From Deltaproteobacteria bacterium (GTDB taxonomy: Bacteria; Myxococcota_A; UBA9042; PHBI01), in contig JACKFA010000005.1 of the NCBI GenBank assembly GCA_020632715.1, positions 124,001-188,000 of the forward strand: 64,000 bases of DNA, given 5' to 3'. The position numbers and the translations under genes are program-made. The notes under the pieces were generated by a model. That model saw only the letters and a program-made list of their open reading frames with translations, had not been told where the DNA came from and searched no databases. Below, in pieces: positions 1 through 11,054 of this stretch (its first letter is position 1; each line of letters begins with the position of its first letter).

Positions 1-764
1 CGGCACGGGGCGAGGGCGCACGCGGGCGCAGGCCCCGCCTCGCTCGTCGGCCCCTCGCCGACGGCCCAGAGCGTGAAGCGCGGGTCGCACACGACGCCGG
101 CGGGCGGCGACGCCGCGCCGATCGTGACGCCGTAGCGGTCGGTCGCCGGGTCGTACCAGCGGGCGACCGCGCGCGCGGCGCCGAACGGGGTCGTCGCGCC
201 GTGGAGCGCGGGCTCCGCGGGGTACGCCCAGCCGAGGAGCACCTCGCAGTCCCAGCCGGCGGCGGTCCAGAGCGCCGGCCGCGTCTCGGTGGCGCCGGGC
301 ACGGCCGGGAAGAGCGGGAGCTCCGCCACGAGCACGTGGTCGCCGTCGCGCGAGCACTGGCGGAGCGGGACGAGGCCCGGGAGCGGGCGGGCCGCGAGCG
401 TGAAGGCGGGGGCGTCGCCCGCGCGCGCCGTGGCGCCCGCGCAGATCGCGGGCGGGGCGAGGCGGGACGACGAGAAGCACGCGGCGCCCGAGGGGTCGGA
501 GAAGGCCCAGACGGGCGCCCAGCAGGCCTCCGGGTCGTCGACGAGCCCGTTCTGGTCGTCGTCGACGCCGTTACAGGGGTCCTCCGTCTCGTCGACGCAG
601 AGGGGGAGCTCGGGCGCGGCGACGCACACGCCGTTCCGGCAGGCCGCGCAGGCCCCGCAGTCGCTGTCCCGGACGCAGCCGACGGACTCCTCGCTCGGCG
701 CGCCGAGGCAGCCCGGCGCGGCGACGAGCGCGGCGGCGGCGAGCGCGAGGGCGACGCGGCTCAC
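1..764 (-). CDS. Cys-rich lipoprotein with MopE-like motif (3' end outside window)
   Basis: The gene starts at a GTG (764-762) and runs off the left edge, so about 254 residues are visible and the C-terminus is missing. It opens with a hydrophobic signal sequence ending in a lipobox-like APGC. This is followed by a Cys-rich stretch (CVRDSDCGACAACRNGVC) and the motif CNGVDDDQNGLVDDPE, which resembles the CNGIDDDCDG motif of MopE-type putative metal-binding proteins common in myxobacteria. The next residues CWAPVWAFSDPSG match the neighbouring gene closely, so the two are tandem paralogues. The GTG overlaps the upstream gene's TGA (GTGA), so translation is probably coupled. Likely an outer-membrane or surface lipoprotein of unknown function. 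Confidence 0.75.
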   Translation of the reverse strand, partial: MSRVALALAAAALVAAPGCLGAPSEESVGCVRDSDCGACAACRNGVCVAAPELPLCVDETEDPCNGVDDDQNGLVDDPEACWAPVWAFSDPSGAACFSSSRLAPPAICAGATARAGDAPAFTLAARPLPGLVPLRQCSRDGDHVLVAELPLFPAVPGATETRPALWTAAGWDCEVLLGWAYPAEPALHGATTPFGAARAVARWYDPATDRYGVTIGAASPPAGVVCDPRFTLWAVGEGPTSEAGPAPACALAPC

Positions 765-2356
765 GGCGCGTCTCCGCAGGTGTCGCCGACGACGAGCTCG
801 ACCCCGAGGAAGGCGCCGTCGACCGAGCCGTAGTCGGTGCCGCCGCCGGGGCGCGCGATCTCGAAGGCGACGCGCCGCCCGTCGTCCGCGTCGAGGTTCC
901 AGCGCTCCGAGAGCGCGCGACCGGGTCGGGCCGCGGGGACGCGCAAAGCGTAGGCGAAGAGGCCGACGTGGTTCGGGGCCGTCCACCGCGCGACGGGGCG
1001 CTCGTCCGCGGCCGAGAGGTCGCCGCTCACGCGCCGGAACGCGAAGTGCTCCGGGCTCCAGGGGAGCGCGCCGGCGTTCCGGAGCCCGAAGGCCACGATG
1101 ACCTCGGCGCCTGGCGCGACGGCGGTGCCCAGCGCCGGGACCGCACCGACGACGACGCCGTGGAGCTGCGGGTCGACGACGCGCAGCTCGCTCGTGAAGG
1201 TCGCCGCGCCGTCGACGGGCACCCGGACGCCGGCGATCTCGACGCCCCAGGCGAGGCGGTAGCCGTCGGACACGGCCGGCGCGCGGTCGGCGAGCTCGAC
1301 CGTCCATGTCTCGCCGGGGTCGAGGGAGGGGAGGTCCGTCGAGAGCGCCACGAGGCCCGCCGCCGCCTCACGTACGAGGAACGTCGCGAGCGGCCCTCCG
1401 GGGAGGTGGTAGAGGCCCGTGTTCTCGAGCGTGACCCCGTACGTGACCGGCGCCGACACCGTCACGGGCTCGGCCCCGCTGGGCGACACCGAGACGAGGT
1501 GGAGCGAGTAGCGCGGCTCCGGCTCGTCCTCCGCGGCGCCCTCCTCCCCGGGCGCCTCCTCGACCGCGGGCGCGCACCGCGCTCCGCACCCCTCGGGCGG
1601 CGCGTCGCCACACGCGCGGTCCCGCCCGACGCCCCACACCACGCTCAGCGGGTCGCACACGGCGTCCTCTGGGCCCGACCCGCCGCCGACCCAGGTGTCG
1701 TGCACGGGCGCTGCGACCGGCCCGCGGACGAAGCGGCTGAGCGCGCACGCGCGCCCGTAGGGGGTGCTCGCGCCGCCGTAGTCCGGCCGCGCGGGCAGCG
1801 CCCGGCCGAGGACGACGGCGCAGTCGTAGCCGAGGGCCTCCCAGGCGTCGACCTCGGTGAGCGGGTCGATGGCGGTCGTCGGCCCGAAGAGCGGCCGCGC
1901 CGGGACGAGCACGTGGTCGCTCCCGAGCGTGCACTCGTGCAGATCGAGCGAGCCGCGCACGTAGCGCGCCGCCAGCGTGAACGCCGGCGTCTCCGAGGCG
2001 AGGCGGTACTTGGCGCAGCCTGCGGGCGGCTCGAGCGGCGACGACGAGAAGCAGCGCGCGCCCGACGAGCCCTCCCACGCCCAGACAGGCGCCCAGCAGC
2101 TCTCCGGGTCGTCGACCACGCCGTTGCCGTCGTCGTCGACGCCGTTACAGGGGTCCTCCGTCTCGTCGACGCAGAAGGGGCGCGCCTCGGACGCCTCGTC
2201 CACGACGCAGGTGCCGTTGTCGCAGCGCCCGCAGGCGCCGCAGTCGTCGTCCGCGCGGCACGCGATGGAGTCCTCCGACGCGTCGCCGAGGCAGCCCGTG
2301 AGGGCCGCGAGGGACGCCGCCGCGCCGAGGGCGCAGGTCCATGCTCTGGGGGTCAT
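761..2356 (-). CDS. Lipoprotein with MopE-like motif and two beta-sandwich domains
   Basis: The 531-residue product starts at ATG 2356, chosen because it gives a short signal peptide ending in the lipobox LTGC; the open frame extends further upstream but without signal-like sequence. Residues about 25-75 carry paired cysteines (CRADDDCGACGRCDNGTC) and CNGVDDDGNGVVDDPE, as in the downstream paralogue. The middle part is shared with that paralogue. The last roughly 230 residues look like two consecutive Ig-like folds (VTYGVTLENTGLYHLPGG; VIVAFGLRNAGALPW) of the CARDB or NBR1-FW kind, an inference from the NTG/NAG-W pattern. It is probably co-transcribed with the downstream paralogue. Function unknown; likely surface exposed. 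Confidence 0.8.
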   Translation of the reverse strand: MTPRAWTCALGAAASLAALTGCLGDASEDSIACRADDDCGACGRCDNGTCVVDEASEARPFCVDETEDPCNGVDDDGNGVVDDPESCWAPVWAWEGSSGARCFSSSPLEPPAGCAKYRLASETPAFTLAARYVRGSLDLHECTLGSDHVLVPARPLFGPTTAIDPLTEVDAWEALGYDCAVVLGRALPARPDYGGASTPYGRACALSRFVRGPVAAPVHDTWVGGGSGPEDAVCDPLSVVWGVGRDRACGDAPPEGCGARCAPAVEEAPGEEGAAEDEPEPRYSLHLVSVSPSGAEPVTVSAPVTYGVTLENTGLYHLPGGPLATFLVREAAAGLVALSTDLPSLDPGETWTVELADRAPAVSDGYRLAWGVEIAGVRVPVDGAATFTSELRVVDPQLHGVVVGAVPALGTAVAPGAEVIVAFGLRNAGALPWSPEHFAFRRVSGDLSAADERPVARWTAPNHVGLFAYALRVPAARPGRALSERWNLDADDGRRVAFEIARPGGGTDYGSVDGAFLGVELVVGDTCGDAP

Positions 2357-2459
2357 CGCGATCGCACCTGTCGCGCCGGGGCCGCTGGTCGCCGGCGGCG
2401 CGTCGCCCGTGAGCTTGCCTTGAGTTTGGTGCGGTCTCAAGCCAGTGCTCGGCGACGCG

Positions 2460-2490
2460 CCGCCGGCCCCTGTCTCCAGGGTGCCGGCGG
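2460..2490 (-). terminator. Strong hairpin after the SNF2 gene
   Basis: CCGCCGGC (2460-2467) pairs with GCCGGCGG (2483-2490) and CCCTG (2468-2472) with CAGGG (2477-2481), with a single bulged base and a TCTC loop. It lies just downstream of the minus-strand helicase stop. No clear U tract follows, so termination is likely but not certain. Confidence 0.5.
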
Positions 2491-2514
2491 TCCTCGCTCA
2501 ACCCGCGAATTGCG

Positions 2515-5430
<2,916 letters not shown>

Positions 5431-5567
5431 GGCGCGGACCCTGCCACGGCCGCGGAGGGCGTGCACGCGCTTTCGAGGCGGCCGCGAGGCGCGGCGTTCG
5501 AGCGCCGGTGACAAGCGCGCGCGCGAGGTGGATGCAGGTGGACCGCCAGGTCCAATATGGTGGCGTC

Positions 5568-8500
5568 GTGCACCCTCCCCACCGCGCAGCGGAGCGCTCG
5601 ACGAGCGTGTTCGCGACAACGTCTTCGCTCGTCCTGGCGGCGGCGATGGCGCTCGCCGCGTGCCAGGGCGGCGGCGCCCCCGTCGACGACGGCGGCGGCG
5701 CCGAGATCGCCGTGGCGGTCGCGCCCCTCGAGCTCGACGGGATCACGGACGCCGCCTACCGCGTGCGCGTCGAGGCCGACGGCGACCTCGTCTGGGAGAA
5801 GGAGCTCACGTCGGTGGCCTACGGCGACGGCGCGGGCTCGCTCGCGTACGTCGGCCCCTGCGACGCGAGCGCGACCGAGAGCGCGGTCACGGTCACGCTG
5901 CTCTCGCTGACGGCGGGCGGCGTGACGCTCGGCGACGGCGACTGGGCGGCCCCGCCACCTGCGACGAAGGTCGCGCCCTGCGCGCCCAACGCCGACAACC
6001 GCGTCACCTTCGACATCACCGTCGCGCGCGCCGCGCGGCAGGGCTTCTTCGACGTGGCGGTCGAGCTCGACGACGTCTTCTGCTCGGCGAAGCTCGACTG
6101 CGGCGGCCCGACGACCGACGCGGCCGACGACCTCCTGCTCCTGCAGGACCCGACGACCGGCGCGCGGCGCACGACCGCCGTCCTCGGCTTCACCTGCACG
6201 GCCGGCCCCGAGAGCGGCACGGACACGCACCTCTACCTCGACGACGTGGTGATCCGCTGCGCCGGCAAGGCCGACACCGTCGTGCCGGTGGGCGTCCCGG
6301 GCCACGCCGACCTCGCCGCGAACCCGCTCGGCCTCCTGTTCGACGCCATGGTGTACGCGGGCGTCGACGCGCAGGCGAACGCGCTCTTCTGGAACGTCGC
6401 GCTCGGGCTCGACCGGGGCGCGTTCGCGGCGGCTGGCGACTGCCGGCTCCTCACGACGGGCACAGCGTCGAGCGGGCCGCTCGCCGGGAACGCGACGCCC
6501 GACGACGCGACCTGGCCCGTCATCGTGTGGGACCTGCCGCTCTCGACGGCGGCGGGGCGCGCCTGCACGAAGCACGACGTGGGCACCCCCGACGACGGCG
6601 TGGAGATCGGCTACCGCGGCCCGGGCGCCCCCGAGGACTTCGACCACGGGCGCGACGGCGGCGGCCCGGTCGACCCCGGGAACGGCGGCGGCGCGGGCGG
6701 CGACACGGGAGGCGGCGGCGGCGGCACGGGCGGCACCGACCCGCCGGCGAGCGGCGGCGACATCACGGTCGCCCCGGAGACCGGCCCCACGCGCGTCGGC
6801 GCCGGCCTCCAGCAGCCCTTCCGCGTCACCCTCACCGGCCCCGCGCCGAGCGCGCTCGCCGGCACCATCACGAGCTCCGACCCCTCGAAGCTCCTCGTCT
6901 CGACGAGCAGCACGGCCGCCGGGGGCGCGAGCGCGGCGATCTCGTTCCCCGCCACCGCGACCTCGAAGACCGTCTGGCTCCAGGGGGTCGCCGGCCAGAC
7001 GGGCGACGTCACCGTCACCGTCGACGTCGAGGGCGTCACGGGCTTTCAGGTCGTGCCGGTCGTCGCGCCGATGATGGACCTCCAGTCGCTCTACGCGAGC
7101 CGCGCCGGCAGCACCATCGACACGCTCCCGGACGACCCCTTCTACGCGCGCGTCGGCGTGCCGAGCCTCGACGACCCCGCCGTCCTCGCGGTCCAGCAGG
7201 TGAGCGCCGCCGCCGGCCCGCTGACCGTCACGTTCACCTCCTCGGCGCCGACCGTCGCGACCCTCGCGACCACCGCCGGCGCCGCGGACACGCGCACGGC
7301 GACCATCGCGGTCAACGGCAACGCCACGAAGGCCTACGTCGCGCAGGGGGGCGTCGCGGCGCGCTTCCCGGGCACGCTCCAGGCGGGGACCACGACCATC
7401 ACGGCGTCCGCGCCCGGCTTCACCCCGGCGACGCAGGCGGTGACGGTGTCCGTTTCCGCGGCCTACGCGTACTTCGACGCCGATCCGCCAGCGCAGCTCG
7501 GCGGCGGCCTCCAGACCCAGCTCCACCTGAAGCTCTCCGACGCGACGCACGGCGGCGTGACCGCGCACGTCGCCGTGAGCGACCCGTCCATCGCGCTCGT
7601 GTCGCGCGTCCGCGCGGGCGCCGGCGCCGGCGCCATCGACGTCCCCTACGTCAACGGCGACGGCGACGAGATCATCTACCTCCAAGGCGTCCCCGGCGCG
7701 ACGGGCACCGTCGAGGTGCTCGTGACCGTCCCAGGGTTCGCCGAGGAGTGGGCGACGACCACGGTCGTCCCCGCCGCGATGGCGGTCGAGCTCCTCGGCG
7801 CCTACCAGACGGTCCAGTCCAACCAGTCGCCCGCAGACGACCCGTTCCGCCTGCGTTTCGGGATCCCGAACGCCAGCGGCACGGCGCTCGCGGTCTATCA
7901 GGAGCTCGCGGGGGCCGATCCGCCGCAGTCGGTCACGCTCGCGATGACCGGCGCGGGTGTCGGCGAGCTCGTCACGAGCGACCAGCGGGCGACCGCCGTG
8001 GCGCTGCCGGTCGCGGGTGGTTCGCTCTACACGGCGAGCTCCGTCGCCGGCGGCGGCGTGCTGCTCGACTTCTTCGCCCCGGCCGTGCAGGGGACGGCCA
8101 CCGTCACGGCGACGGCGCCGGGCTTCGCCTCGGGGCTCGCCGTGTCGCGCCAGACCGTCCAGGTCTCGGTGAGCGCGGCGTCGATCCTCTACAACACCGT
8201 GCCCGCGCAGGTCGCCTCGAGCCTCTACGAGCCGCTCCTGTTCCACCTCTCGTCCTTCCCGAGCGGCGGGCCCGCCACGGTGCGGCTCTCGGTCAGCGAC
8301 CCGGACAAGGCCGCGCTCTCGACGAGCATCACCGGGGTCGGCAGCGCCGACCTCGACCTCTCCGTGGCGAACACGAACGCCCAGACCGTCTACGTCCACG
8401 GCCGACGGGGCGCCACCGGCACGGTGCAGATCGTCGCCTCGAGCCCGCAGTACCTGAGCGCGACCGCGTCGACGTCGATCGTGGCCGGGGAGCTGAAGCT

Positions 8501-9197
8501 CTACGGCATCGGCGGCGCCAACGTCTACGTGACCACGCTGACGGACCGCGCGAGCTTCGCGCCGATCATCACGACCGGCATCACCAAGAGCGGGACGTAC
8601 ACCTGGACGGCGGTCGCCGGGACGGACGGGCCGCTCCCCATCACGCTCACGCGCACCGGGGCCGCGGCGCTCGAGATCGTGACCCCCAACAGCCGCGGGG
8701 CGTTCGGGACCGCGTCGCTCGCGACCGGGATCTATCGCGTCGAGAACCTCGCGCTCGCCGCGTTCGACTACGTCTCGCCGCCGGTCGCGGGCACCTACAC
8801 CGTCACCGCGAGCGCGCCGGGCTTCACGTCGTCGTCGCAGTCGAGCCAGTTCATCGTGCGCAACTCGTTCCTGCGGCTCGTGAACTGCAGCGCGGCCAGC
8901 CCGGTCGTCGGGACCTGGCGCTCGTGCCAGATCAAGCTCACGACCGCCGAGGACACGAGCATCTCGACCTCCGACCACGGCGGCGTGTACGTGACGCTGT
9001 CGTCCTCGAGCCCGGCCGTGCGCGTCTCGCTGACGAACGGCGGCGCGTACGCCGCGAGCCAGACGTCGTACATCGCCCCCGGCGAGTGGTACCGGAGCTT
9101 CTACCTCTACGTGGCGCAGTCGGGCTCCGCGACGGTGACCTCGACCACGTCGTCCGGCGTGGCGACGAGCGACAACGCCACGTTCACCGTGCCGTGA
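5568..9197 (+). CDS. Very large lipoprotein with alternating Ig-like repeats
   Basis: About 1209 residues. I chose GTG 5568 because it gives an Arg-containing n-region before the hydrophobic core LVLAAAMALAAC (lipobox ALAAC); an upstream ATG (5508) and a downstream GTG (5607) are alternatives. After an acidic N-terminal domain of about 370 residues with several cysteines comes a Gly-rich linker, then a tandem array in which two kinds of Ig-like module alternate. One type carries QGVPGATGTVEV-like strands and ends in VVP; the other begins LxSLYAS or LLGAYQT, has DDPFxxRxGIP, and ends ASAPGFTP...VSVSA. At least five modules plus a diverged end are recognisable. The family is not recognised; a surface stalk or adhesin role is inferred from architecture only. 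Confidence 0.85.
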   Translation: MHPPHRAAERSTSVFATTSSLVLAAAMALAACQGGGAPVDDGGGAEIAVAVAPLELDGITDAAYRVRVEADGDLVWEKELTSVAYGDGAGSLAYVGPCDASATESAVTVTLLSLTAGGVTLGDGDWAAPPPATKVAPCAPNADNRVTFDITVARAARQGFFDVAVELDDVFCSAKLDCGGPTTDAADDLLLLQDPTTGARRTTAVLGFTCTAGPESGTDTHLYLDDVVIRCAGKADTVVPVGVPGHADLAANPLGLLFDAMVYAGVDAQANALFWNVALGLDRGAFAAAGDCRLLTTGTASSGPLAGNATPDDATWPVIVWDLPLSTAAGRACTKHDVGTPDDGVEIGYRGPGAPEDFDHGRDGGGPVDPGNGGGAGGDTGGGGGGTGGTDPPASGGDITVAPETGPTRVGAGLQQPFRVTLTGPAPSALAGTITSSDPSKLLVSTSSTAAGGASAAISFPATATSKTVWLQGVAGQTGDVTVTVDVEGVTGFQVVPVVAPMMDLQSLYASRAGSTIDTLPDDPFYARVGVPSLDDPAVLAVQQVSAAAGPLTVTFTSSAPTVATLATTAGAADTRTATIAVNGNATKAYVAQGGVAARFPGTLQAGTTTITASAPGFTPATQAVTVSVSAAYAYFDADPPAQLGGGLQTQLHLKLSDATHGGVTAHVAVSDPSIALVSRVRAGAGAGAIDVPYVNGDGDEIIYLQGVPGATGTVEVLVTVPGFAEEWATTTVVPAAMAVELLGAYQTVQSNQSPADDPFRLRFGIPNASGTALAVYQELAGADPPQSVTLAMTGAGVGELVTSDQRATAVALPVAGGSLYTASSVAGGGVLLDFFAPAVQGTATVTATAPGFASGLAVSRQTVQVSVSAASILYNTVPAQVASSLYEPLLFHLSSFPSGGPATVRLSVSDPDKAALSTSITGVGSADLDLSVANTNAQTVYVHGRRGATGTVQIVASSPQYLSATASTSIVAGELKLYGIGGANVYVTTLTDRASFAPIITTGITKSGTYTWTAVAGTDGPLPITLTRTGAAALEIVTPNSRGAFGTASLATGIYRVENLALAAFDYVSPPVAGTYTVTASAPGFTSSSQSSQFIVRNSFLRLVNCSAASPVVGTWRSCQIKLTTAEDTSISTSDHGGVYVTLSSSSPAVRVSLTNGGAYAASQTSYIAPGEWYRSFYLYVAQSGSATVTSTTSSGVATSDNATFTVP

Positions 9198-9207
9198 AGC
9201 GCGTGCA

Positions 9208-9267
9208 GCCCGCTCAGAGCGGGCGCGCGAACGCGCTCCCGGGAGGCGGGTTCAGCGCCCGCTGAAC
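9208..9267. terminator. Two hairpins between convergent genes
   Basis: GCCCGCT (9208-9214) pairs with AGCGGGC (9218-9224), and GTTCAGC (9250-9256) pairs with GCTGAAC (9261-9267). Both lie in the gap between the plus-strand lipoprotein stop and the minus-strand stop at 9275, so they could terminate either direction. Confidence 0.6.
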
Positions 9268-9274
9268 GCCCCGG

Positions 9275-10237
9275 CTACGTGAACGCGAGCTCGAGGATGT
9301 CGGCGCCGTGCGTCCGCAGCTGCTCCACGTTCATGTCGAGCATGAACTGGAGGGCGGTCGTCGTCAGCGCCCGCGGGCCGGCCGCCGCGCACGTCCGGAA
9401 GCGCACCTCGCCGTCCTCGGGATCCATCTCGAAGCCCCCGAACGGGAGCTCGTAGTTGAGCCCCACGAGCTTCAACGCCACCTCCGCGCGACGCCCCTCC
9501 GGGATGTTCGCCGGGAGGACACCGTACGCCGCCGCCCAGCCCGCGTCCTCGTCGAGGATGACGAGCAGCGCGAAGAGCGAGTGCGCGAACAGATCCTCCG
9601 CGACCGGCACCGCGATCTTGATGAAGCCGTCCTCGTCCGGCGGGTCGCCGAGGTACCCGCGCTCCTCCGCCCACGCCTGCACCCACGCGGTGAGCGCGAC
9701 GCCCGCGCCCGACGGCGCGGCCTCCGCCTCCGACTCGTCGTCCACGGCGAGCGGCCCCACGCGCACCCCGATCTCCGCCCTCGCCTCGGGATCGTCCGGC
9801 ATCGGCACGAGCTGCGTCGCCTCCCCGAGCACCCAGGCCTCCGTCGCGCGCAGCCGCCGCGCGAGCGTCGTGTCCGCGGCCGGCGTCGTCAGCGCCGCGA
9901 CCACGGCCGCGACCATCGCCGCGTGGTCGTCGCCCGCCACCTCCGCCGCGATCGCGTCGCGGAGCCGCAGCGTCAGCGACACCGGCGCCCCGTCCTCGAA
10001 CACGCCCGCCATCCGCGCGCGCTCGGGCTCCGCGTGCAGGTTCAGGAGCTCCCGCCGCTCGATGTCCGCCCAGACCGCCGCGCTCACCTGCGCGTGCGCC
10101 CAGCAGTCCCCGGGCCCGCCGCTCAGCACCTGCAGGAGGCGCCCAACGATCGGCTCCCCGCCGAGGTCGCGGAGCTCGAGGTCCGCGAAGACCTTGGCGC
10201 GCACGAGCTCGTCGCCGTCATCGAGGTCCCCGGCCAC
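9275..10237 (-). CDS. Hypothetical protein with YbjN-like C-terminal domain
   Basis: 320 residues, acidic and without signal peptide, from GTG 10237 preceded by AAGGGG. The N-terminal half is helical with no family I can name. The C-terminal part (from about residue 190, IKIAVPVAEDLFAHSLFALL... EMDPEDGEVRFRT) resembles the YbjN/type III secretion chaperone-like fold, in which a short beta sheet is followed by the DPEDGEVRFR segment. The start lies 4 bp after the stop of the upstream dehydrogenase gene, so it is the last gene of a three-gene operon. Cytoplasmic; function unknown. Confidence 0.75.
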   Translation of the reverse strand: MAGDLDDGDELVRAKVFADLELRDLGGEPIVGRLLQVLSGGPGDCWAHAQVSAAVWADIERRELLNLHAEPERARMAGVFEDGAPVSLTLRLRDAIAAEVAGDDHAAMVAAVVAALTTPAADTTLARRLRATEAWVLGEATQLVPMPDDPEARAEIGVRVGPLAVDDESEAEAAPSGAGVALTAWVQAWAEERGYLGDPPDEDGFIKIAVPVAEDLFAHSLFALLVILDEDAGWAAAYGVLPANIPEGRRAEVALKLVGLNYELPFGGFEMDPEDGEVRFRTCAAAGPRALTTTALQFMLDMNVEQLRTHGADILELAFT

Positions 10238-10241
10238 CGCG

Positions 10242-11054
10242 CTACCCCTTCTCGCGCACGGCGCGCTCGGCGAGGCGGTCCACGAGCCCCGGCGCGATGA
10301 GCTTGAGCCAGAGCCCGAGGCGCCCGCGCCCCGTCATGACCAGCTCGCGTTGCCGCCGCTCCATCGCGCGCAGCATGAGCTCGACGCAGCGCTCGACGGA
10401 CATCGTGCCCTTCGACTCGTCGCGCGGGCTCTCCCCGAGCGACGTCCCGGCGCCGCCGAGCGCGCGCCCGCGGATGTCGGTCGCGACCATCCCGGGCGAC
10501 ACGACGAGCACGTCGACGCCAGCGTCCTTGAGCTCGATGCGGAGCGTGTCGAAGAAGCCCTGCATGGCGTGCTTGCTCGCCGCGTAGCCGCTGCGCGTCG
10601 GGACGCCCGTCTTCCCCGTGAGCGACGAGACCGCCACGAGCAGCCCGCGCGACGCCTCGAGGTGCGGGAGCGCGTGGTGCGTGCAGTAGACCGCGCCGAG
10701 GTAGTTGATCCGCATGATGCGGTCGAAGAGGCCGAGGTCGGTCACGTCGCGGAAGCGCGACCACATGCTGATCCCCGCGTTGTTCACGAGCAGATCGAGC
10801 CCGCCGAGCTTCCGGACGGCCTCGGCGACGAGCGCCTCGCACGCGTCGGGGTCCGCGACGTCGGTCGGGAACCCGTACGCCTCCGCCCCGAGCGCCCGAC
10901 AGCTCGCGACGGCCTCCTCGAGCGCCTCCGCACCGCGCGCGGCGAGCATGAGCTTCCCGCCGCGCCGGGCGAGCTCCTCGGCGAGGCGCCGCCCGATCCC
11001 CGCCGACGCGCCCGTGATGAGCGCGCGCCGCCCGTCGAGCGACCAGCGCGCCAC
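10242..11054 (-). CDS. Short-chain dehydrogenase/reductase (SDR)
   Basis: 270 residues from GTG 11054, whose G is shared with the TAG of the upstream gene. The classical SDR features are present: the cofactor motif TGASAGIG near the N-terminus, NNAG in the middle, and the catalytic Ser (VSSLTG) with YAASK. It therefore has a Rossmann fold and should oxidise or reduce a hydroxyl/carbonyl substrate with NAD(P). The C-terminal extension GLWLKLIAPGLVDRL looks amphipathic and may touch the membrane, as in the DltE/YqjQ type of SDR. The substrate cannot be told from sequence. The start is fixed by the strong match of the first residues to the SDR beta-1 strand. Confidence 0.92.
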   Translation of the reverse strand: MARWSLDGRRALITGASAGIGRRLAEELARRGGKLMLAARGAEALEEAVASCRALGAEAYGFPTDVADPDACEALVAEAVRKLGGLDLLVNNAGISMWSRFRDVTDLGLFDRIMRINYLGAVYCTHHALPHLEASRGLLVAVSSLTGKTGVPTRSGYAASKHAMQGFFDTLRIELKDAGVDVLVVSPGMVATDIRGRALGGAGTSLGESPRDESKGTMSVERCVELMLRAMERRQRELVMTGRGRLGLWLKLIAPGLVDRLAERAVREKG

